Shown here: positions 28,436 through 35,982 of the stretch, in pieces
How positions within the stretch are numbered: the first letter of the stretch is position 1
How the letters are laid out: each line of letters opens with the position of its first letter
Source: Bacteroidota bacterium
GTDB lineage: Bacteria > Bacteroidota > Bacteroidia > Chitinophagales > Chitinophagaceae
Direction of reading: 5' to 3'
Assembly (NCBI GenBank): GCA_023429825.1
Contig: JAEZDC010000072.1
Location: 1-64,000 of the forward strand
DNA: 64,000 nt
Position numbers and translations under genes: made by a program
Notes under the pieces: generated by a model
Databases searched by the model: none
Told to the model about the DNA's origin: nothing
Seen by the model: only the letters and a program-made list of their open reading frames with translations

Positions 28436-29233
28436 ATGTATTATTCAGTAAAAAAGAAAACCTACCTGCTTCTTGATGCAACAGATGGCGGAAGGGGGTG
28501 GGACAAAATCATCAATAGCTTTATTGTATCCCTAATAATTCTTAATACAATAGCAGTTATATTGGAAACTGTTGAAACCCTTCGCTTGACTTATGAGGCT
28601 TGGTTTCGAGGCTTTGAATTTTTTTCTATCATTGCCTTTTCAACTGAGTATATTCTTAGAGTTTGGTGTTGTACCGACTTAGAAAAGTATAAACATCCGT
28701 TAAAGGGCAGATTAAAGTACGTGCTCTCTTCGGGTGCCATTATCGATTTGATTTCAATTCTTCCATTTTATTTGCCGCTATTTATTAAATCGGATTTCAG
28801 AATCTTACGAGCTTTAAGACTAGTTCGCTTCTTACGGTTCTTTAAGCTTGGCAGGTACATGAATGCATCACGCATTATAAAAAAGGTTCTTCAGAAGAAA
28901 AAAGACCAACTAGTCTTCAGTTTAACGATTACCTTTTTTTTGATTGTTGTAGCCTCATGCCTCATGTATTTCACAGAACATGAAGCGCAACCGGATAAGT
29001 TTTCGAGTATACCAGAAACAATGTGGTGGAGTGTTGCTACATTAACAACGGTAGGATATGGTGATTTATACCCTATTACTATCCTCGGCAAAATTTTGAC
29101 TGCTTGTATTTCTATTCTTGGAATTGGCATGTTCGCATTACCCGCAGGAATATTAGCGTCAGGCTTTTCAGATGAGTTTAAAGGAAATGAAGAAAAAAAG
29201 TATTGCTCCAAATGTGGAACTAAGATTGATTAA
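28436..29233 (+). CDS. Voltage-gated-type potassium channel with a C-terminal CxxC tail
   Basis: A six-helix tetrameric-type ion channel of the inner membrane. The S4-like helix is rich in arginine (RILRALRLVRFLRFFKLGRY, near 122-141). The pore has the K+ selectivity filter TTVGYGD near residue 203 between S5 and S6. The cytoplasmic tail is short and ends KYCSKCGTKID (Cys257, Cys260), half of a zinc ribbon, which might pair with another subunit. It starts 19 bp after the helicase gene on the same strand, which suggests co-expression. In that setting it may be an effector or stress valve; this is inference. Confidence 0.88.
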   Translation: MYYSVKKKTYLLLDATDGGRGWDKIINSFIVSLIILNTIAVILETVETLRLTYEAWFRGFEFFSIIAFSTEYILRVWCCTDLEKYKHPLKGRLKYVLSSGAIIDLISILPFYLPLFIKSDFRILRALRLVRFLRFFKLGRYMNASRIIKKVLQKKKDQLVFSLTITFFLIVVASCLMYFTEHEAQPDKFSSIPETMWWSVATLTTVGYGDLYPITILGKILTACISILGIGMFALPAGILASGFSDEFKGNEEKKYCSKCGTKID

Positions 29234-29322
29234 TATAGCTTATTGTAATCCGATCCCTAAAATCATAGCACAATTAAAATTGAATTGCAGACTAAGAGGG
29301 TTCGAATCGTTACGAGAAGTGA

Positions 29323-29345
29323 ACCTATGAATTGAAACCATAGGT
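29323..29345. other. Stem-loop between convergent genes
   Basis: ACCTATG (29323-29329) pairs perfectly with CATAGGT (29339-29345), just outside the stop of the DUF4365 gene. It has no T-run, so it is only a possible terminator. Confidence 0.4.
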
Positions 29346-29350
29346 GTCAA

Positions 29351-30352
29351 TTATTTACTTTCTGTTTTTATTTCTGCAATGTTAGGATAACTTCCTAATT
29401 GTCCTATGAACTTTGGTAAGAACCATTCTCTACAAACTTCCTCATAGATACTGCTCAAGTTGTCAAGTTGCTCCCAGACTTGTATTGATGCTATGATCAA
29501 AGCATGGTAGTTATTTAGTTTACCTTCTTTGATATTTGCAACCAACTTGTCAAGATTTAATTTACAACGTCCCAACGCAAATAAATGGTCGCCAATTTTC
29601 CAAATGTCTAATTGTAAAAGCTGGTCAGCAAAAAACAAGATGAAGTTCGAAAGTTCTTTCGTTACAAATTCGAGTTCTTTTCCTTCATTTGGAGTGCCGC
29701 TAAGGAAAGCTATTTCAGGTTGTGAAATTTCTCTTTTTAGTTCTTTGAGTTGGTATCGAATAGTTGAAAATGCAGAATATAGTTTGCTTCTCTTTGCATA
29801 AAGGCGTAGCGGAACTAAGCTTTCAAATGAGCCGTCAATTTTATTGTCAGTTGGGATTGGAATAGTTACTGTGTCTTGGTTGCGATAGTTTGGGTTCTTT
29901 GGTTGAATATATTTGTCAATAAGATCGTTAAGGCAAATGGCGAAGAGTTCATTTTGCTTTGTGTCAACAACAAATAGCATTACACAAACAGAAGTCCCAA
30001 CTCTTTTTACAGTATTCAACAAAGAAGTGTCAATTGTATAATTGATTACTTGTATTTCGATATACTCATCTTTGTTCTCTTTCCAATTTGCTTTTGCTAC
30101 ATTATGAACTGGATAAATCCTAATGGTCTTTTGTTCTAATTCGGCAGTCCCTGTAACTTGAACAAAAAGAAATTCACCAAGTGTTTCAGACATCACTTTA
30201 TCTTCGTCAAGAAAACCAAAAAGTTCTATTAGTAAATCAATACCATAGTCAGGAGTAATTGTTCTGATGACCCACTCGGCAGGCAGAAAGGACTTCACCT
30301 TCTCAATAGCATTGTCTCCAATAATATGCGAAATCGGTCTTTTCTTGCTCAT
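29351..30352 (-). CDS. DUF4365 domain protein (nuclease-like)
   Basis: A 333-residue cytoplasmic protein. The first 170 residues match the DUF4365 pattern: GDNAIEKVKSFLPAEW, then TPDYGIDLLIELFG, then EFLFVQVTGTAELEQ. The spaced D, E and Q-x-T/K residues resemble a PD-(D/E)xK nuclease core. The C-terminal half is helical with no recognised domain. DUF4365 proteins are common in defence islands and among mobile cassettes. On the minus strand it is preceded by an attC-like palindrome (30385-30581), so it may itself be a cassette gene. Confidence 0.75.
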   Translation of the reverse strand: MSKKRPISHIIGDNAIEKVKSFLPAEWVIRTITPDYGIDLLIELFGFLDEDKVMSETLGEFLFVQVTGTAELEQKTIRIYPVHNVAKANWKENKDEYIEIQVINYTIDTSLLNTVKRVGTSVCVMLFVVDTKQNELFAICLNDLIDKYIQPKNPNYRNQDTVTIPIPTDNKIDGSFESLVPLRLYAKRSKLYSAFSTIRYQLKELKREISQPEIAFLSGTPNEGKELEFVTKELSNFILFFADQLLQLDIWKIGDHLFALGRCKLNLDKLVANIKEGKLNNYHALIIASIQVWEQLDNLSSIYEEVCREWFLPKFIGQLGSYPNIAEIKTESK

Positions 30353-30384
30353 AACTTACTAGGTAGTCGTGTCACCAAAGAGTT

Positions 30385-30581
30385 GCCGCTAAAGTTAAAG
30401 CATTGGCTGTGGGTATTATGTGTTCCGTCTGCCCGGTGCCGCTGATGATTAAAGATACAAAAGCTAATTGCTTATTCTGCTACTTAGCTTTATTCGTTTG
30501 CCGAAACCAAAGATGATTAACGACCAAAAGGTTAAGAATATATTCATCGCCCTGCCGTATTACCAATGCAATGTTGGCTGC
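30385..30581 (-). repeat. attC-like palindrome, degenerate copy on the minus strand
   Basis: Minus-strand order: box GCAGCCAAC (30581-30573), three bases, GCATTGG (30569-30563), a long loop, CCAATGC (30406-30400), six bases, box TTTAGCGGC (30393-30385). The spacing of 3 and 6 bases equals that of the copy at 33108-33244. The inner motif near 30416-30435 resembles one in the copy at 37214-37416. It separates the DUF2971 and DUF4365 genes. Confidence 0.55.
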
Positions 30582-30600
30582 TGTATTATTACAATTGTCG

Positions 30601-31482
30601 CTATCTATAAATTAAATTACTGTAACCATTTTTCTCAGCTAACTGTTCAATCTCTTTTTTGGTTGTCGAATCCGAATTACTACTAATGATAATTTCAGTA
30701 ATAAAGTCAGGGTCGATTTTCATAAACCGTTCAGGACTGCGTTTCGAAATGTCACTAGTTAGAAATTTCATTATTCGCAATTCTTCTTGCTCTGTAACCT
30801 TAGGAGCAGCGTCATTCTTCAATGTAAATGTGATACTATTGAGTTGGTCGACAAGAAAATCATTGCCCTCCCCTATAAACTCCACTTCGTTAAGTTGCTC
30901 ACCATACTTAACCAGACCTAAGCTGTAATTTCTTAAGCTATCTAATTGCTTCTTAACTTTTGCTAAGTCGAGGCTAATGCAAACGGCATTGTTGGTTAAC
31001 TTTTGTTTGTAGTAACTTTTCCAGTCCCAGAGCTGCTTAGAATTATTAGTTAATGATGTTGAAAATATCCCTGTTCTACCGTAGTAATAACTCTTTATTG
31101 ATGCTTCATAGTCAGCCTTATTATTTGCGATGTCATAAACTCTGTGCTTGATTATCTCGTTTGTAATTCTTACTTCCCAAAGGTCTTTCTCAATGCAGCT
31201 TAGAGTATGGGGATTTCCAACATGAATCTTGAATTTGTGGACATGAATGTTAAACCATTTTTCAAATAAGGGCAAATTTGAATTTCGCATTTCATATGCA
31301 ACTTTTTCAATTCTATTAAAAGCCTTTTGCTTGTCGATTGGTTTAAATGCAAAAGCATATTCTCCATAGTTCGTCCACCTTTTGGCATTGCAGAAGTACA
31401 TTTCCAGTTCCGTCAAAATCTTACGGCTCTCAGTATCATTCCAATTGAAATATTTATAAACAGTCGACGGTAATTGTTCCAT
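30601..31482 (-). CDS. DUF2971 domain protein
   Basis: A 293-residue cytoplasmic protein of unknown biochemical role. The start (TVYKYFNWNDTESRKILTELEMYFCNAKRWTNYGEYAF) follows the DUF2971 pattern of a Y-K-Y/F strand followed by a 'location and size' strand. NSKQLWDWKSYYKQKLTNNAVCISLDL is the central motif. DUF2971 proteins are frequent in defence and mobile islands. An attC-like palindrome follows the gene. The frame of an older gene fragment ends where this gene begins (see 31483). Confidence 0.65.
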   Translation of the reverse strand: MEQLPSTVYKYFNWNDTESRKILTELEMYFCNAKRWTNYGEYAFAFKPIDKQKAFNRIEKVAYEMRNSNLPLFEKWFNIHVHKFKIHVGNPHTLSCIEKDLWEVRITNEIIKHRVYDIANNKADYEASIKSYYYGRTGIFSTSLTNNSKQLWDWKSYYKQKLTNNAVCISLDLAKVKKQLDSLRNYSLGLVKYGEQLNEVEFIGEGNDFLVDQLNSITFTLKNDAAPKVTEQEELRIMKFLTSDISKRSPERFMKIDPDFITEIIISSNSDSTTKKEIEQLAEKNGYSNLIYR

Positions 31483-32146
31483 AAGCGAACTTCAATACGT
31501 GGCTGCAGGATATCAATCCTGTAATCTTTGAACAGTTGTCTCAAAGCCGGATCCTCAAGGCGTCGAAACATTTTCGAAGCGACCAGTCTTTCTCGTGAGG
31601 TTTATTCGAAAGACAACTCCTCCAACAGATTCCAACGGTCTTTTTTGACCGCCCTGGTCTTCCATCATCATCAATTGTAAGGCATTCTCTTTTCTCAGAA
31701 GCTGGATTGGATAGGATCAAATCATTAAGTCTCTTCTGTATCTGAAATACTCATTCTTTATTTGAAATAATGTATCGATAGTCTGCTGATTCCTTCAGCA
31801 AGTTTTAGAAAAATATTATTGATGCTTATGATTTGAAATTGAAGCGATCTCGCCCAGGTTCTTTGTTTCGCATTTCCTTAAACTTTAGATACTTAAGGTA
31901 CGTCTGTAGGAAAAAATTTACTACGCTAAAAAGACTATCTAATGTCCGTAAAAAGAAATACTATATTAGAAATATGAATAAATCCTGCTAACGCTTAAAA
32001 TTAGTTGCGGTGTACACCGAACTATCTCAACTAGTAGTGAGCACTGAAACTTAACCAATTTTAAACTAAGCGAAGTTCGCTCCTTACTTACTCGTTACGC
32101 ATTTGTACAAAGGAGGCATTTTTAACCGAGGCAGCTATTATAGCTA
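31483..32146. other. Gene-poor region with a decayed reading frame on the minus strand
   Basis: On the minus strand about 31590-31483 reads MFRRLEDPALRQLFKDYRID and continues ILQPRIEVRLWNNY into the DUF2971 start in another frame. A second coding-like piece lies around 31740-31590 in a different frame, so an older gene seems to be broken here. I do not recognise it. From 31750 to 32146 I see nothing supportable. Confidence 0.35.
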
Positions 32147-32425
32147 CTAATAAAGAAAGGGATGTAGATACATCCTTTTTTCCGTGCTATTTGTTCTGTA
32201 GTGGAACTTAAACCATAAAAAGCTCTTCATTTTATTCTGATCTTCTTTCTTTCTTTTTTCATGCACTTTCTTTACTCCATATCCTACTCCTACCGCAAGC
32301 AGTAGTGACAATCGACCATCTATTGGTACGTCTACCTGGGCATTCACAGCTTGCGCCACAGTTTGCCACCCATTTATTAGATAAAGGAAACTGATATACG
32401 ATACATAAAGAAGGTACTGGGTCAT
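32147..32425 (-). CDS. Small PID-CTERM-like exported protein, possibly frameshifted at the end
   Basis: A 92-residue frame with a hydrophobic start (LLYVSYISFLYLINGWQTVAQA), then VPIDGRLSLLLAVGVGYGVKKVHEKRKK. The last part matches the PID-CTERM sorting signal: P-I-D-G, a glycine/leucine-rich helix and a basic tail. Such proteins are normally about 60-70 residues and stop soon after the basic tail. Here the frame runs 23 residues further, through a terminator hairpin. A one-base slip in the tandem AAAG tract would restore a normal stop. The function of the tag is surface sorting by analogy; the cargo is tiny. Confidence 0.5.
   Translation of the reverse strand: MTQYLLYVSYISFLYLINGWQTVAQAVNAQVDVPIDGRLSLLLAVGVGYGVKKVHEKRKKEDQNKMKSFLWFKFHYRTNSTEKRMYLHPFLY
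32160..32182 (+). terminator. Terminator-like hairpin
   Basis: GGATGTA (32160-32166) pairs with TACATCC (32169-32175), followed by seven Ts. It overlaps the 3' end of the minus-strand PID-CTERM frame. Confidence 0.55.
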
Positions 32426-32629
32426 TTCAATATAAAAACTACAGAGCGGTATTTACATGTACACCAACTGGTAATTATCGTTAGTCCGCTGGATGATCTA
32501 TGGCAAAGAGAAAGTCTAGATTGGTGAGTTGTATTGGCGCTACGACAATCCAAAATGTATAACGTTATATTGTTGATTTACAATCTAATGTTTATTGTGG
32601 ATACTTCGTCTAATAGCATAAATTAGCGT

Positions 32630-32638
32630 GTTGGCTGC
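32630..32638 (+). other. Cassette start core GTTGGCTGC
   Basis: Exact complement of the box GCAGCCAAC at 33108-33116, which ends the same unit. It is read as the left boundary of the first plus-strand cassette. I do not see a full palindrome upstream of it, so the preceding site may be a recombination (attI-like) or truncated site. Confidence 0.5.
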
Positions 32639-32677
32639 AAGCTATATCCAGACACCATCAATTCATAAACAGAGATT

Positions 32678-33091
32678 TTGCGAAACCCATTTGTAGAAAA
32701 GGAAAAATTTGACGTTATCAAGTGGACAAAAAAATACATCATCCTTATTATCCTTTTCATATTTACAAGCATATTAGCAACTAACTACTTTATTAATCGA
32801 TCAAAAATTAATCAGGGCGGCATTTATGTATTGGGAAGAGTTTTTGAGATTTCAGAATATAGACAGGGCAGCAATTGCAGCAAATATGAATATTTTTATA
32901 AGGGACATAGATACATTGGGACCGGCTGCGGAAATTTCGACCATGTTGGTGAATTGTATTTCATAAAGCTAATTCCATCGGACCCCGGCAGTCATTATAA
33001 ATTAGAATTTACGCATGTGCCGTTTTGCTTGACAATGGACAGTGTTCCCGAAACAGGTTGGCGGACTTTGCCGGCAAATAGATGTAATTGA
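32678..33091 (+). CDS. Small membrane-anchored protein of unknown function (first cassette)
   Basis: A 137-residue protein with a cytoplasmic start, one hydrophobic helix (about residues 20-39) and an external domain with six cysteines (SNCSKYEYFYKG, GTGCGNFDHVGE, FCLTMD, ANRCN). The start codon would be TTG at 32678; no in-frame ATG is near. The start falls 39 bases after the cassette core at 32630, the usual position in a gene cassette, and the stop is 16 bases before the closing box. I do not recognise the family. Confidence 0.6.
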   Translation: MRNPFVEKEKFDVIKWTKKYIILIILFIFTSILATNYFINRSKINQGGIYVLGRVFEISEYRQGSNCSKYEYFYKGHRYIGTGCGNFDHVGELYFIKLIPSDPGSHYKLEFTHVPFCLTMDSVPETGWRTLPANRCN

Positions 33092-33107
33092 CTAAATACA
33101 ACAGCCT

Positions 33108-33244
33108 GCAGCCAACAGTGCATTGCTGCAATGGTGGCTGACGAATAAGTTTTGAGCTTTACCAATTCTATTTTACATTAGTAAAAACGTAAGCTGACGT
33201 AATTCTAATTCCACCACTGACAGCAATGCGGTGACGTTAGCTGC
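33108..33244 (+). repeat. attC-like palindrome between cassettes 1 and 2
   Basis: 137 bp. Outer box GCAGCCAAC (33108-33116), 3-nt gap, GCATTGCTG (33120-33128), GGTGG (33133-33137), central loop, CCACC (33211-33215), CAGCAATGC (33221-33229), 6-nt gap, outer box GTTAGCTGC (33236-33244). The inner arms are exact complements. The outer boxes pair except at one position, because each belongs to a different cassette. Confidence 0.7.
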
Positions 33245-33260
33245 CATTTCACAACCGACC

Positions 33261-34079
33261 ATGTTCAAACTTTTCAAGAGACGACATAGACGCTTAAGCA
33301 TTGAAGGTGACAGCATCTTTATCGACAACTCAAACGACAATATTGGCAAGGCTGAAGAGATGGAGACGGTTTTCGAGTTGACACAACCGATACCTGAAAT
33401 AAAGGTTTATGAAAACAATCAGCTAATTCGGTTGTACCGCATTGACACAGTAAACACAAACTCAAATCTTACAGGACAATTTCTTCATAGCTCTATACGC
33501 ATTTTGAATAACAGCGCTGTTATGATAGATAGTGTGATATCAAAAAGTACTACATCATTTCCTAAGTGGACAGACCAGGATTATGAAGCGGTAAGGCTAC
33601 AGCCGTTTTTTCTTTCCGATGTCGACGACAAGAATAAACAATTAATCGGCAAAGGACTTTTTGACCGTGGTTTACATTTTAGCGGGACAGTTACACCAAC
33701 GACTGTAAGATGTGTTTGTATTTGTGACAACTGCAGACAATCTTTTTCGCTGCAGCATTTTCATGCAGGCTTTTCCGAAGTCCAGTATTTTTATTCAAGT
33801 GGCAGTAGAGAGACATTACTTGTTCCTTATGGTGCCGTTGTCAACATGCCGACCCAATTACAAGAAACAATAGACTTGCCGACACTGAAGGAAGTAGAAA
33901 CTAAATTGCCCAAATCATCGGACGGAGATTTTCGCTATTTCAATTCTTTTAAGTGTCCTAACTGTTTGACACCTTTCATTGACTTTGAAAAGTATCCAGA
34001 AATGCGACCTAAAGAGTGTTATGGCAACACATTACTAAATCAGAAAACAAAGCAGTGGACGGACCAAACAGGCAGCTAA
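33261..34079 (+). CDS. Cytoplasmic protein with two CxxC zinc-binding pairs, unknown function (second cassette)
   Basis: 272 residues from the ATG at 33261 (MFKLFKRRHRRLSIEGD). A GTG ten codons earlier is in frame but lies inside the palindrome. Two CxxC pairs, CICDNCRQSF near the middle and CPNC near the C-terminus, could bind one zinc. There is no signal peptide or membrane segment. Its TAA stop (34077-34079) lies inside the outer box of the next palindrome, and the start is 16 bases after the previous one, so the gene fills its cassette exactly. I do not recognise the family. Confidence 0.65.
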   Translation: MFKLFKRRHRRLSIEGDSIFIDNSNDNIGKAEEMETVFELTQPIPEIKVYENNQLIRLYRIDTVNTNSNLTGQFLHSSIRILNNSAVMIDSVISKSTTSFPKWTDQDYEAVRLQPFFLSDVDDKNKQLIGKGLFDRGLHFSGTVTPTTVRCVCICDNCRQSFSLQHFHAGFSEVQYFYSSGSRETLLVPYGAVVNMPTQLQETIDLPTLKEVETKLPKSSDGDFRYFNSFKCPNCLTPFIDFEKYPEMRPKECYGNTLLNQKTKQWTDQTGS

Positions 34080-34208
34080 CAACAGTTTTGCAAAAGTTGG
34101 GCTGACGAACTAAATTTAAACTGCAAATCGCTATTCAGCTTTTGTACAAGTGTTAAGCAGATGAACAATGAATGCCCAACCTTCGCAAAGCTGATAATCG
34201 TTGTACGC
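34072..34208 (+). repeat. attC-like palindrome between cassettes 2 and 3
   Basis: Also 137 bp. Outer box GCAGCTAAC (34072-34080), inner arm 34083-34102, loop, inner arm 34174-34193 (17 of 20 positions complementary), 6-nt gap, outer box GTTGTACGC (34200-34208). The first outer box is the exact complement of GTTAGCTGC at 33236, the start of the same cassette. Confidence 0.7.
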
Positions 34209-34282
34209 AACCCTATTTGACAATTCCGTTCATCTTCGAGCGACACGACATTCAACTTGAAAACCCTAATTGCCCACTGCAC

Positions 34283-34349
34283 ATTGCAGCACATTTGCAA
34301 GGCACACAAAGCAAACACACAAAAGCCAACCTTGCAAAAGAGCTGCAAT
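34283..34349 (+). repeat. Structured hairpin element, copy 1
   Basis: Outer stem ATTGCAGC (34283-34290) with 34342-34349; conserved internal loop ACA opposite AGA; inner stem 34294-34302 with 34330-34338; a 27-nt loop rich in CACA and AAGC. Copy 2 at 37064-37133 keeps the loops but has different, still complementary stems. Confidence 0.7.
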
Positions 34350-34435
34350 TGCCACTGCACGGCAAGTAACCTTTGGCACAAGGGACAAATCAAGAAGACT
34401 AACATTTTTTAGCTTTTCTCTCGTTTTGATTTTCT

Positions 34436-34443
34436 TAACTTTG
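34436..34443 (+). promoter_or_regulatory. TAACTTTG -7 element next to the araC-type start
   Basis: Exact match to the Bacteroidota -7 consensus TAnnTTTG, only four bases before the ATG at 34448. If used, transcription would begin at or within the start codon. Confidence 0.5.
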
Positions 34444-34447
34444 TTCC

Positions 34448-35326
34448 ATGCAGAACAAAATTGTGCGGACGGTATCGGAGTTCAATAATGAACTAAAGCT
34501 AAAAGGCTTCAATGTGTTCCAAATAGACGCAGATGGCAGCGCTACAAAGACTTATAGCAGAAAAGATTTTTACAAAATATGTTTAACCACAGGAAAAAGT
34601 AAAATCCATTATGCTGATAGAAGTTTTGAGCAGGAAGGCACTATTTTGTTTTTTGGCAATCCGCACATTCCCTATTCTTGGGAGACTATTTCTACTACCT
34701 ATGTAGGCTACACGGTTCTTTTTTCAGAAGACTTTTTCAAATCATCCGACCGTTCTGAAAGCCTGCAAAATTCTCCGCTTTTTAAGATAGGCGGTACACC
34801 CGTTTTAAAGATTGATGAAGGTCAAAGGTTGTTTCTCAATACCATCTTTCAAAAGATGATTGAAGAACAAAAGAGCGACTACAACTATAAGGATGACCTT
34901 ATACGGAACTACATTAACCTGATTATTCATGAAGCACTGAAACTTCAGCCTTCGGAACACTATGACCAGCATAAAAATGCAGCATCCCGCCTTACAGCCG
35001 TTTTCCTTGAACTGCTTGAACGGCAGTTTCCAATTGAAAGTGCAGATAATCCTTTGCGGCTTAAAACGGCACAGGATTACGCCAGTGCCCTGCATGTGCA
35101 TGTCAATTACCTCAACCGTGCAGTGAAAGATGTAACCGGTAAATCAACGACAACGCATATTACCGAACGCATCGTCAGTGAAGCGAAAGCGCTGCTGATG
35201 CATACTGCTTGGAACATAGCTGATATTGCCTATGCATTGGGCTTTGAATACGCTACTTACTTTAACAACTTTTTCAAAAGGCTTACCGGAACAAACCCCA
35301 AAACACTGCGGATGCAAGAAGTTTGA
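34448..35326 (+). CDS. AraC family transcriptional regulator
   Basis: 292 residues. The N-terminal part (about 1-180) is a cupin-like sensor region with SKIHYADRSFEQEGTILFFGNP. The C-terminal 100 residues hold two helix-turn-helix motifs: ASALHVHVNYLNRAVKDVTG and NIADIAYALGFEYATYFNNFFKRLTGTNPKTLR, the AraC signature. It lies upstream of an acetyltransferase and an alpha/beta hydrolase on the same strand and probably controls them. All three sit inside cassette 3. Confidence 0.92.
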   Translation: MQNKIVRTVSEFNNELKLKGFNVFQIDADGSATKTYSRKDFYKICLTTGKSKIHYADRSFEQEGTILFFGNPHIPYSWETISTTYVGYTVLFSEDFFKSSDRSESLQNSPLFKIGGTPVLKIDEGQRLFLNTIFQKMIEEQKSDYNYKDDLIRNYINLIIHEALKLQPSEHYDQHKNAASRLTAVFLELLERQFPIESADNPLRLKTAQDYASALHVHVNYLNRAVKDVTGKSTTTHITERIVSEAKALLMHTAWNIADIAYALGFEYATYFNNFFKRLTGTNPKTLRMQEV

Positions 35327-35390
35327 AATTCTTAATTATTGGTTTGATAATCGTTACCAACAGGGGCATTAGTTGTAAGAACTTTGTGGT

Positions 35391-35966
35391 ATGGTATCAA
35401 ATCAACATAATAAAGACATTTTTGAACAGTTGCGGGACGGGCAATCCGTTACAGCCAATAATCCTGATGCATATAAACTGCGGGACGCTTCTTTTGCTAC
35501 CAAGAAGTTATTGGTTCAGCTAAACAACTCCTTTGACCCGGCAGAAACCAGAGACCTTCTAAGCCAAATAACAGGTTCAGAAATTGATGAAAGCGTTGCT
35601 GTATTTACACCGTTGTATATCAACTATGGCAAGAACACTAAAATTGGCAAAAACGTCTTTATCAACTTTGATTGTGTCTTCCTTGATTTGGGTGGCATTA
35701 CTATCGAAGACAATGTACTGATTGCTCCAAAAGTCAGCCTATTATCTGAAGGACACCCCATCGCCCCCAACGATAGGCAATCTCTTGTTCCAGGTCACAT
35801 ACACATTAAGAAAAATGCTTGGATTGGTGCAGGAGCAACGATACTGCCAGGTGTAACCATCGGCGAAAATTCAGTAGTAGCAGCAGGTGCAGTAGTATCT
35901 AAAGACGTACCTGATAACACAATTGTTGGCGGAGTTCCGGCGAAAAGGCTTAAAGCAATTCAATAA
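35391..35966 (+). CDS. Sugar O-acetyltransferase (maltose/galactoside acetyltransferase family)
   Basis: Transfers acetyl from acetyl-CoA to a sugar hydroxyl. The N-terminal maltose-acetyltransferase cap (about 1-55, FEQLRDGQSVTANNPDAYKLR) is followed by left-handed beta-helix repeats. The active-site histidine is in LLSEGHPIAPNDR. The repeats IGAGATILPGVTIGENSVVAAGAVVSKDVPDN and the end VGGVPAKRLKAI are diagnostic. The length of 191 is normal. It is 16 bp from the hydrolase gene. GAACTTTG ends four bases before the ATG. The true substrate is unknown. Confidence 0.9.
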   Translation: MVSNQHNKDIFEQLRDGQSVTANNPDAYKLRDASFATKKLLVQLNNSFDPAETRDLLSQITGSEIDESVAVFTPLYINYGKNTKIGKNVFINFDCVFLDLGGITIEDNVLIAPKVSLLSEGHPIAPNDRQSLVPGHIHIKKNAWIGAGATILPGVTIGENSVVAAGAVVSKDVPDNTIVGGVPAKRLKAIQ

Positions 35967-35982
35967 CGATAAATAATAAACC

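Noticed and set aside
29295..29307. tRNA-like T-loop GAGGGTTCGAATC
   Set aside because: The second half of the arm does not pair and no cloverleaf can be formed; kept only as a hint in the tRNA-remnant finding.
34172..34488. Small plus-strand frames in the cassette gap before the AraC gene
   Set aside because: They are readings of the palindrome and hairpin element, not genes.
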